From positions 2,356,001 through 2,420,000 of the forward strand of contig NZ_JAOEGC010000002.1 of NCBI RefSeq assembly GCF_031801495.1: 64,000 nt of DNA, given 5' to 3'. The stretch comes from Agrobacterium tumefaciens_K. GTDB lineage: Bacteria; Pseudomonadota; Alphaproteobacteria; Rhizobiales; Rhizobiaceae. Below, in pieces: positions 1 to 7,429 of this stretch. The translations under genes and the position numbers were made by a program. Numbering within the stretch: position 1 is the stretch's first letter; each line of letters begins with the position of its first letter. The notes below the pieces were generated by a model. It ran no database searches and was not told where the DNA came from. It saw only the letters and a program-made list of their open reading frames with translations.

Positions 1-1021
1 TATCAAATCGAACGACAGCGGGGGTGCCCACCGCCAGTGACAGATCATGACCACCAAGATCGATCTTCACGGGCACCCGATCGCTTGTTGCTGCGGATTG
101 TTCGCTGACCTTCGGCAATTGCGCCACGGTCACATCGTGCAGCACCGTGCCTTGCGGCAGATCGACACTCACATGCGGCGACTTGTAGAGCGACATCAGA
201 TGAGAGCGATCCACCATGGCCACGATATGCGGCTTGGCATCCGCAGCACGCAGGCCCAGCACCTGGGTTCCAGCCTTCACCTGCGTATCGATAGCCGCTC
301 CGGTTGACTCGGCAATGCAGTCACACGACGAGACGACGGAAGTGCTTTGTCCGCTCTCGGTCAGCACCGTCAGGATACGTTCACCGCTTTTCACCGAGCC
401 GCTGACCACGTTGGTAATGATGCCGTTGGCAGGCGCAAGAACCGGCGTCGTATAGACCGTCACCACCGCGCTGTCCGCCTCGAAGACCCACAAACGCTGG
501 TAAAGGCTGCTTGCCAGAAAGGCGGCGAGCGCAAGTGACAGGCCAAGCGTTGCCACGACACCGGTGGCCTGCCGTAATTTGCCGGCGCCCGATACACCTT
601 CGGCAGCTTTCCGTGGACGCAGCTTCACATCCCCGGATGCGCGCTTGGCGAAATCCAGAATGTCATTGCCTTCGACGATCTCGCCGCTGATATAGGAATC
701 GTGGATGTAACGCAGCATGCGCTGGGCTGCGGGAGAAGGATCAACGAACTTCAGGCCGGTCCGGCCGGCTTCGGAACTGGAATGGCGCACTTCGGCCTTC
801 ACGTGCAGCACCATATCGAAGCCATCGAGAGGGATCTGCAACTGAAGAGGCAGAACCTTCCCCGGCTCGAAGTTTTCATTACCCGTTGCGACGCCGACGC
901 CACCCAATGACCAGTCAATGGAGGAATATCTGTGCTGGTCGATGACGCATTTCAGCGGCAGCTTGTAGCGTGTATGCTGGCGTTGCTCATCCGCTTCGAA
1001 ACTCACGACGCTCATATTCAT
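1..1021 (-). CDS. alg44: Alg44-like PilZ/membrane-fusion protein, C-terminus off the window
   Basis: This gene runs off the left edge. The start is the ATG at 1021, preceded by AAGGAG at good spacing; a second in-frame ATG lies two codons later. The visible part (about 340 residues) begins with a PilZ domain: RQHTR at residues 14-18 fits the RxxxR motif and DWSLGG fits (D/N)xSxxG, so c-di-GMP binding is expected. One membrane span (around LATLGLSLALAAFLASSLY) follows, then a periplasmic HlyD-like region. Pseudomonas Alg44 has the same order and is the c-di-GMP-sensing partner of the polymerase Alg8. It starts 18 nt after the alg8 stop, so the two are probably co-transcribed. The polymer made here need not be alginate. 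Confidence is high for the family, lower for the product. Confidence 0.85.
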   Translation of the reverse strand, partial: MNMSVVSFEADEQRQHTRYKLPLKCVIDQHRYSSIDWSLGGVGVATGNENFEPGKVLPLQLQIPLDGFDMVLHVKAEVRHSSSEAGRTGLKFVDPSPAAQRMLRYIHDSYISGEIVEGNDILDFAKRASGDVKLRPRKAAEGVSGAGKLRQATGVVATLGLSLALAAFLASSLYQRLWVFEADSAVVTVYTTPVLAPANGIITNVVSGSVKSGERILTVLTESGQSTSVVSSCDCIAESTGAAIDTQVKAGTQVLGLRAADAKPHIVAMVDRSHLMSLYKSPHVSVDLPQGTVLHDVTVAQLPKVSEQSAATSDRVPVKIDLGGHDLSLAVGTPAVVRFD

Positions 1022-1039
1022 TCTGGGCTCCTTCGCGGG

Positions 1040-2695
1040 TCAACGCATACCGAAGATCGCAGTCGTCGCCCCGATACCGGGGACCGACAATTGACCGACG
1101 AGCAACGCTATGAGGGTTACAAACAGGGTAATCGATAAGAGATGCATGTAGGTGGAAGACGCATTTTTCAGCGCAATCGCCCGGCTGGCACCGTTCGAGG
1201 ACAGCGTTGTTTTCTGGCGCGTCCATTTCTGGCGGTCGAGATGGAAGAAAATATATGTTTTTATCACTGATCCGAAGACCTGGTTAAAATAGATGAAGAA
1301 AGGATAGAAAATCGATACGCGTGGCCGGGAATTGAACAGCATCAACGTCATGATGTAACGGGTGAGCAGCACCCAGGCGATATAGGCCGGGAAAATGAAC
1401 GGATTGTCGAAAAGCCCGATCAGGATCACCATCACCAGCCCTGCCAGCGACGTCCACATGGAGATTCGCTGATCGAAAATCGTCCACCAGGTAAAGTAAC
1501 CGATGCGCCAAGGACCGAGCGCAAGAGCGCGGCTGTTGGTTCGCAGCATGTTGCCGAACCAGCGGGTCATCAGTTGCCCCGCCGCCTGGAAAAAGCCGGA
1601 TGTCGGCGGATCTTCAACCGTCGCAACGCTCACGTCCGGCACGTACAGCATGTGATAATTGTTGCGCAGCAGCCAGTACCAGCTCGATTTGTCATCGCCG
1701 GTCAAAAACTTCAGCCGGCCAAGCCGCCAATGCTCGATGTGGTCCGACTCCACCTGACGGATGAACTCCGGATCGGTGATGACGGATGCCCGGAACATCG
1801 ACATTCTGCCGGTCAGCGTCAACACCCGCCGGGAAAGACCGTTCGAGGACATCAGAATGTGGCGCTGCGCGAAACGCAGTGAGTACCAGATGTGGAAAGA
1901 TGACTTTCCGCGCACACGTGACGTTTCATCAGTCGTCAGCGCGCCAACCTTGCCATCGGCGAAGAAGCCAGCGCAACGGTCGACAAGGTTCTCCGGCACG
2001 ATGGAGTCGCCATCGATGACGGCAACGACATCATCAGCGCGCGGCGCAAGCTTGGAAACGGCGCGGAAAGCATAGGCCAGCGCATCACGTTTTCCGCTGC
2101 CGTTGATCCGCACGATCACCAGCCGCACGTCGGTGTTTTCGCCGCAGATGAGACGATGCATCGAGCGGATCAGCCGCTGGTCGGACATTTCCACAATAGA
2201 CGCAACGATAGTTGCCCCGCCCTGGGACAGAAGTGCGGCACGGAATGCAGCGCGATAGACTTCCGCAGTCGTATCACCGTCAATGCGAAAGCTTGTTACG
2301 ATGAGGTAGGCATGCGGCGCCTGTCCGTTTTCGGCACCCCGCTGCATATGGAGATCGGCGCGGGTCCGCATTTTTGGAAAAACGATACCGCGATAGATGT
2401 TGGAACGCACAAAATGGAGAATGCCCCAGGAGTAGCGCCATACGGCAAGAGCACCCAGACCGAGCAGAAGGCCGGTATTCGCACCAAAAAGCACGCCTTC
2501 CGGAACGACAACGATCAAACTGGCAAGAGCAAGCACAAACAGCAGGTGCGCTGGAAGGCTCTCACTCCAATAAACAATAGCGGACTGCTCCCCCGCCTGA
2601 GAAACCGGCGCTGCCGACAATCGATCAACAGGCAATACTTCACCAGGGAGACCGAGCATTCTCGTTTCGAGATTGCGTCTCATGGTATAATCCAT
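1040..2695 (-). CDS. alg8: Alg8-like processive glycosyltransferase (family 2)
   Basis: Membrane polysaccharide synthase of the Alg8 (mannuronan synthase) type. Two N-terminal membrane spans are followed by a cytosolic GT2 domain with VIDGDS (metal/UDP-sugar site), LTTDE, LTGDDKSSW (catalytic acid region) and an RWFGNMLRTN segment in the QxxRW position. A cluster of C-terminal membrane spans ends the protein. Family proteins polymerise GDP-mannuronate and extrude the chain under c-di-GMP control through Alg44, which is the next gene. No start has a convincing ribosome-binding site. I chose the ATG at 2695; a GTG at 2716 and an ATG at 2683 are alternatives. The 115-nt gap upstream (2717-2831) is very AT-rich and holds no gene. 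Other polymers, such as mixed glucans, cannot be ruled out from sequence alone. Confidence 0.85.
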   Translation of the reverse strand: MDYTMRRNLETRMLGLPGEVLPVDRLSAAPVSQAGEQSAIVYWSESLPAHLLFVLALASLIVVVPEGVLFGANTGLLLGLGALAVWRYSWGILHFVRSNIYRGIVFPKMRTRADLHMQRGAENGQAPHAYLIVTSFRIDGDTTAEVYRAAFRAALLSQGGATIVASIVEMSDQRLIRSMHRLICGENTDVRLVIVRINGSGKRDALAYAFRAVSKLAPRADDVVAVIDGDSIVPENLVDRCAGFFADGKVGALTTDETSRVRGKSSFHIWYSLRFAQRHILMSSNGLSRRVLTLTGRMSMFRASVITDPEFIRQVESDHIEHWRLGRLKFLTGDDKSSWYWLLRNNYHMLYVPDVSVATVEDPPTSGFFQAAGQLMTRWFGNMLRTNSRALALGPWRIGYFTWWTIFDQRISMWTSLAGLVMVILIGLFDNPFIFPAYIAWVLLTRYIMTLMLFNSRPRVSIFYPFFIYFNQVFGSVIKTYIFFHLDRQKWTRQKTTLSSNGASRAIALKNASSTYMHLLSITLFVTLIALLVGQLSVPGIGATTAIFGMR

Positions 2696-2831
2696 CAATA
2701 AAATAAAGTTGCGCACTTACATGAAATGCTAATTAAAATAGAGAAATTAAATGCGATATACCATTTTATATTAAACCATTTTTAGAATAATTCAAACTAT
2801 AAATTCGAAAATAAACCATTATTTATTATAT

Positions 2832-3896
2832 TTATACAGCATCATCCAGATAGCGGACGGGTATTTCCCATAACACGACCTTTGGAGGGACTTTTGAATC
2901 CAGATTTTGCAGAAATTCCCGCATGGGTATGAATGGCCCCTTGCCCTCTTTGGCGTAATTGAGCACGTCAACCCCGCAATGCGTTTTCAACTGGTCCTCG
3001 AACGACCAGAGTGGATTCGCGCTATAGCTCGTGCCTACAAGGACAACCTGATCGTCCGGCTCCGCACCGGACTCCCCACCCGCAAACAGCGCATCGGCAT
3101 CATCAATCTTGGCAGCGGCCGAAAGGGGCTCGATGACATCAGCGGCGTATCCGGACAACATCCAGCCAGCATCGACAAACTTCGCCAGATCACCAACGTG
3201 ATGGACTCTCGCCTGGGATACACTGTCGAACACCGTCTTTGTCAGCTGCTCGCGACCGGGCATCGCCAGGCAGGCGGCCTTGGCCGCAAGACCGCTGCCT
3301 TTGACGGTCCAGTGCGTATCCGACCGAAGAAACAGTTCTTCCGGCTTTGCCGACCCAAAGGTGACAGCTACATCCGCAGCAGATATCCCCTTGTCGCGCA
3401 GAAAGATCATGAAGCGTTCATAGAGATCGGCGTTGGCTGCCGGCAGGATGTTGTTTCCCAGTTCGTCGGCGACAACCTGCGCCTTGGGCGGGATCGGCAC
3501 GATTACGAGGGTACTGCCTTTCTCCGCCAGCGTGGCACGAATACCGGCAATCCTCTCGAAAGACGTTTTCAGGTTGTCCTCGGATGTCCGGCTCCACGCA
3601 AATTCCTCTGCCGTAAAAAGCCAGCCATTGCTGCCAACGATTGCGCCTTTCCGTGCCTCACCGAAAACGCCCAGCGAAACGGCATTGAAGAGCTCGACGG
3701 CAAAACCGGTGAACGGCAATTCCCTCTCATAGCTCTCCTCAAGACGGCTGGTCACCTTGCCGGTCAACACATCGGCAAAGGCATCCACCTTCAGGTCTTC
3801 ATCCGGCATGTCAGCCACATAGTTGGCCGTGATACCCGCCCCTGCCAGCAGAAGAAAAAGAACCGACGCGGTTGAAAGCAAACGTGGTGAAATCAT
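2832..3896 (-). CDS. AlgJ/AlgX-type SGNH polysaccharide O-acetyltransferase
   Basis: A 354-residue secreted or membrane-anchored protein with an N-terminal hydrophobic signal/anchor (LLSTASVLFLLLAGAGITA). The SGNH-like domain carries RSDTHWTVKG, the Asp-His pair of the AlgJ/AlgX family, and VGTSYS, the probable nucleophilic Ser; WEIPVRYL near the end is also family-like. These enzymes transfer acetyl groups to alginate or similar polymers in the periplasm, using an acetyl donor delivered by the MBOAT protein AlgI. The start at 3896 has GGGAG eight nt upstream, and the gene begins 12 nt after the algI stop, so the pair is an operon. AlgJ and AlgX are hard to tell apart by eye. No carbohydrate-binding module of the AlgX type is evident, so AlgJ is the nearer label. 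Confidence 0.8.
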   Translation of the reverse strand: MISPRLLSTASVLFLLLAGAGITANYVADMPDEDLKVDAFADVLTGKVTSRLEESYERELPFTGFAVELFNAVSLGVFGEARKGAIVGSNGWLFTAEEFAWSRTSEDNLKTSFERIAGIRATLAEKGSTLVIVPIPPKAQVVADELGNNILPAANADLYERFMIFLRDKGISAADVAVTFGSAKPEELFLRSDTHWTVKGSGLAAKAACLAMPGREQLTKTVFDSVSQARVHHVGDLAKFVDAGWMLSGYAADVIEPLSAAAKIDDADALFAGGESGAEPDDQVVLVGTSYSANPLWSFEDQLKTHCGVDVLNYAKEGKGPFIPMREFLQNLDSKVPPKVVLWEIPVRYLDDAV

Positions 3897-3908
3897 GCGC
3901 CGGACTCC

Positions 3909-5339
3909 CTAGAACTGGAAATAAAGGAAGGGTGAATCATTGTCGGCGGTCAACTTGAGGATCGACACCATGCCAAGGAAGCACACGATCCCCGTCGCGG
4001 CCAGCGCCATGCCCGCCGTCGATGGATAAAGTTGCATGTGGATCAACCGTTCGGCCGGGAAGGTCCGGTTGAACCATGGCTCGACAAACACCACCACCAC
4101 ACCAACCGCAAGCGAGGCGACAGCGAAGTTTTTGATCTGCCAGGAAATATCCGGCTGGATGCTGAAACCGTTCAGGCCAATCATGCCACGGTACATGTCG
4201 AGCGCGCTGTGAACGTCGAGCGACCGGAACATGACCCATCCCAGCATCACAAGCACCAGGGTCCAGCCAAGAGCCAGGACGGAACGTCTGTCGGATGGCT
4301 TGATACCGGCAAGACGCTCCAGCGCCAGAATCCCGCCATGCCAGATACCCCAGAGCACGAATGTCCAGTTGGCGCCGTGCCACAGACCACCCAGCACCAT
4401 GGTGATGAACAGGTTGAAATATGTTCTCGCCGTTCCAAGCCTGTTTCCACCAAGCGGAATATAAAGATAGTCACGCAGCCACGCAGACAGGCTGAGGTGC
4501 CAGCGACGCCAGAATTCGGTAATGGAGCGAGAGACATAGGGGCAGTCGAAATTCTCGATGAAGCGAAATCCCATCATCATCCCGAGGCCGACGGCCATGC
4601 TGGAGTAACCCGAGAAATCGAAATAGAGCTGTATCGAATAGGCAACGGCCCCCAGCCATGCCTCGGCAAAAGTCGGATCGGCCTTGGCGAAAATGGCATC
4701 GGCAATGGGCGCGACCGAATCCGCGATCAGAACTTTTTTCGCCAGCCCCGCAAAGAAGCGAATTCCGCCTTCGGCAAAAAGCTCGAGGGAATGCTGGCGA
4801 TACATGAACTGGTGCGCGAGATCCTTGTATCGCAGCACAGGCCCGGCGACGAGCTGCGGAAAAAGTGCCTTGAACGCCGCAAAATCGAAGAAGTTCTGCG
4901 CTGGCGGCGCGTCTTCCCGATAAATATCGATGAGGTAGGAAATTGCCTGAAATATATAAAACGAGATGCCGATAGGCAGCAGGATACGTGCATGCCAGGA
5001 CGTGAACGGCTCTCCGCCATTAAACAGGTCCGCTAGACTATCCATGAAGAAATTGCAGTATTTGAAGTAACCCAGCACCAGCAGTGGCCCGGTTATCGAA
5101 ATGATCAGCAATCTCTTCCGCGCTTGTGCCGTATGTTCCACATGGATCAGCTTTCCGAAGACGTAGCTCCAGAGCGTCACCAGGAAGAGCAGAGCAAGAT
5201 AATCCATCCTCCACCATCCATAGAATAGATAGGAGAACAGAAGTATAACCAGAGATTTATACCGGAAAGGAACGGAGAAATAGACACCGAACGCAATCGG
5301 CAAAAACATAAATATGAATAAAACTGATGAAAAAACCAT
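3909..5339 (-). CDS. algI: AlgI-like membrane-bound O-acyltransferase (MBOAT)
   Basis: Polytopic inner-membrane MBOAT protein of about 476 residues, the usual AlgI length. It has MVFSSVLFIFMFLPIAF at the N-terminus and FWRRWHLSLSAWLRDYLYIP in the middle. The conserved catalytic His is in LGGLWHGANWTF, followed by a second His in GIWHGG. AlgI moves acetyl groups across the inner membrane to periplasmic acetyltransferases such as the downstream AlgJ-like protein. I chose the ATG at 5339, which gives the family N-terminus and places an AAGAAAG element at better spacing than the ATG two codons earlier (5345). It is the first gene of the minus-strand polysaccharide cluster. The upstream region is strongly AT-rich and probably holds the promoter. 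DltB-like acyltransferases are relatives, but the neighbouring genes favour AlgI. Confidence 0.88.
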   Translation of the reverse strand: MVFSSVLFIFMFLPIAFGVYFSVPFRYKSLVILLFSYLFYGWWRMDYLALLFLVTLWSYVFGKLIHVEHTAQARKRLLIISITGPLLVLGYFKYCNFFMDSLADLFNGGEPFTSWHARILLPIGISFYIFQAISYLIDIYREDAPPAQNFFDFAAFKALFPQLVAGPVLRYKDLAHQFMYRQHSLELFAEGGIRFFAGLAKKVLIADSVAPIADAIFAKADPTFAEAWLGAVAYSIQLYFDFSGYSSMAVGLGMMMGFRFIENFDCPYVSRSITEFWRRWHLSLSAWLRDYLYIPLGGNRLGTARTYFNLFITMVLGGLWHGANWTFVLWGIWHGGILALERLAGIKPSDRRSVLALGWTLVLVMLGWVMFRSLDVHSALDMYRGMIGLNGFSIQPDISWQIKNFAVASLAVGVVVVFVEPWFNRTFPAERLIHMQLYPSTAGMALAATGIVCFLGMVSILKLTADNDSPFLYFQF

Positions 5340-5345
5340 GTTCAT

Positions 5346-5925
5346 CGACTTTCTTCATGAAGGTCGAATTAAATATGCCGATATAAGAATATGAATTATT
5401 GCGGGAGTCAACAATTGTGTTAATAAAAAATTAATCAGCTTGAAAAGACGTCGGAAATTGACATTCAATTCACAATTGCAGAAAATGGATTTTAGAATTT
5501 TTTTTCACGCCGCATACAGAACAGCCTGCGATCATTGTCTTTGTTTTATCACGTCATTTGCAAAGTACGGATAAAAACTACCATATAATATCTGCCTAAA
5601 AGAAAAAATCAGATTATTTTTTTATATTTTTTTACAAGAATGGAAAATAAATCCAACAAGCACTGAATGAAGCCTGACCGGGCAGGCGGCAATTTCGCCC
5701 GCAGGGACGACGATATCCGAATAATTTTACCCGATGAAAGTCGGGGCATCACTGAGCCAGTGTCGAGGAGCAGGCATGAAACAGCGCAAGCCTGCAACCG
5801 CACAAGTACCATCATCAGGGACATTTGCTTGACGCCTGAGACGCCCTCACTCAGGTCATCCATGTTTTCTGTTGCTTGCCGATTATACATTTTATATGTC
5901 CGGAACGGTTGCAGGGAGCCGCCGA
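5346..5925. other. AT-rich intergenic region between algI and telA
   Basis: About 580 nt between two divergent genes. The half next to algI (5346-5660) is conspicuously AT-rich with A/T runs; the half next to telA is closer to the genome average. No convincing coding frame, RNA gene or terminator was found. It should contain both promoters. Its composition differs from the neighbouring genes. Confidence 0.5.
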
Positions 5926-7263
5926 ATGTCCGCTTTGAAAAGAAGAACAAAAACACCGGTCCTCGTCGATCGTATCGAAGAGTTTGTCGGAAAAGTAAGC
6001 CAGGCAATGGCCGACAGCGAGGAAACCCGCAACAAGCAGATCCGCGACCTGTGGGACGAGGAAGTCCGTTTCCATTTCGACAATGGCCGAACGGAAAAGA
6101 CACTCGAACTCTACATCATGAAGTACCGCTATGCCTTGAAGGCAAAGTTCGGACCGAAAAGCACGCCTCTTGCCATCTGCAACATGAAGAAACTGCGCGA
6201 GCGGCTGAAAAACTACATCGCCTCCGCCGAATATCCGAAGACTGGCGTGGCCACATCGATTGTCGAGAAAATCGAACGGGCGGAATTCAACACGGCCGGG
6301 CGCAAGCCGACAGTCCTTCTGCGCATTTCCGATTTCATTTCGGCCATGAATGGCATGTCGTCGAGGGAAGATATGGCCGCTCTCTGGGACAATGAACTGC
6401 AGACAATGCAGGGCAAGGCCCGCACGACGATCATCTCTTACATCACCAGATATCGCAACGCCATCAGGGAGGCGTTCGGCGAAGAGCACCCCATGCTGAA
6501 GATCGCCACCGGCGACGCGGCGATGTATGATGACCAGCGTCGGGCCAAGATGGAGAAAATCGCAACCAAACACGGCGCGCTGGTTACATTCGAAAACTAC
6601 AAACAGGTCTTGAAGATCTGCAATGACTGCCTTCAATCCACCGACCCGCTGATGATCGGCATCGGGCTTATCGGCCTGACGGGACGGCGGCCTTACGAAG
6701 TCTATACACAGGCCGAGTTTTCCCCCGCCCCCTATGGCAAGGGCGTTTCCAAGTGGAGCATCCTGTTCAACGGACAGGCCAAGACGAAGCAGGGCGAAGG
6801 CACGAAGTTCGGCATCACCTATGAAATTCCGGTGCTGACCCGCTCGTCAACCATTCTGGCGGCATATGACCGGCTGCGCAAAAGCAGCCAGGGCATTCTC
6901 TGGCACAAGATGTCGATCGACGATTTTTCCGCCGAAACCCGCCTGCCGCTGCGCGATGCCGTTTTCAACCTTTTCGAGACCATCTGGCCGAAGGAGGAGA
7001 TGCCCAAGCCGTATGGACTGCGCCACCTCTATGCCGAGGTTGCCTACCATTTCTTTGCCCCGCCGCATGTCACGAAAAACAGCTACTTCGCAGCCATTCT
7101 CGGTCACAACAACAACGACCTAGAAACATCGCTATCCTACATGACCTACACGCTGCCGGAAGATCGCGACGACGCCGAAGTGCGCGCAAAGCGCATCACG
7201 GAGCGTACCTTGCGCCAGTTGGCGAACATCACCCCTGCATCCTTCGAAAACGAGACGAGATAA
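5926..7263 (+). CDS. telA: Protelomerase / hairpin telomere resolvase TelA
   Basis: TelA cleaves replicated telomere junctions through a 3'-phosphotyrosine and refolds the ends into covalently closed hairpins. This maintains the linear chromosome of Agrobacterium. The start at 5926 is set by GGGAG seven nt upstream and by residue numbering. With it, the tyrosine-recombinase-like set is Arg255 (TGRRPYE), Lys286, Arg366-His367 (GLRHLY), His394 (LGHNNND) and Tyr405 (SLSYMTY). Tyr201, Asp202 and Arg205, implicated in strand refolding, also align with published TelA numbering. The protein is 445 residues, close to the 442 reported for TelA. An N-terminal helical domain (about 1-215) precedes the catalytic domain. 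The gene is monocistronic, with acnB converging on it. An in-frame ATG at 5872 would add 18 residues but has no ribosome-binding site. Confidence 0.95.
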   Translation: MSALKRRTKTPVLVDRIEEFVGKVSQAMADSEETRNKQIRDLWDEEVRFHFDNGRTEKTLELYIMKYRYALKAKFGPKSTPLAICNMKKLRERLKNYIASAEYPKTGVATSIVEKIERAEFNTAGRKPTVLLRISDFISAMNGMSSREDMAALWDNELQTMQGKARTTIISYITRYRNAIREAFGEEHPMLKIATGDAAMYDDQRRAKMEKIATKHGALVTFENYKQVLKICNDCLQSTDPLMIGIGLIGLTGRRPYEVYTQAEFSPAPYGKGVSKWSILFNGQAKTKQGEGTKFGITYEIPVLTRSSTILAAYDRLRKSSQGILWHKMSIDDFSAETRLPLRDAVFNLFETIWPKEEMPKPYGLRHLYAEVAYHFFAPPHVTKNSYFAAILGHNNNDLETSLSYMTYTLPEDRDDAEVRAKRITERTLRQLANITPASFENETR

Positions 7264-7380
7264 AGATATCCCGACCGTATCGGGGATAAAGCCTATTCTC
7301 AGATGAGATGCAAATGCGCGTCCCGACCAAGGCTGGGCGCAAAACCGCCGAAGCGAGAAAAAGCTGATCGTGTTCGTTGA

Positions 7381-7414
7381 CAATGCCCGCGAAGAAACGT
7401 CTTCGCGGGCATTG
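7381..7414. terminator. Perfect 14-bp hairpin between convergent telA and acnB
   Basis: CAATGCCCGCGAAG and its exact complement flank a 6-nt loop (AAACGT). It lies 118 nt past the telA stop and 16 nt past the acnB stop. There is no U-tract on either side, so it may stabilise mRNA 3' ends or aid Rho rather than act as a classical terminator. Confidence 0.55.
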
Positions 7415-7429
7415 CTTCAGGTCAGAAAC

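Noticed and set aside
5872..5925. 18-residue upstream extension of telA
   Set aside because: The 5926 start has a ribosome-binding site and puts catalytic residues at the published TelA numbers.
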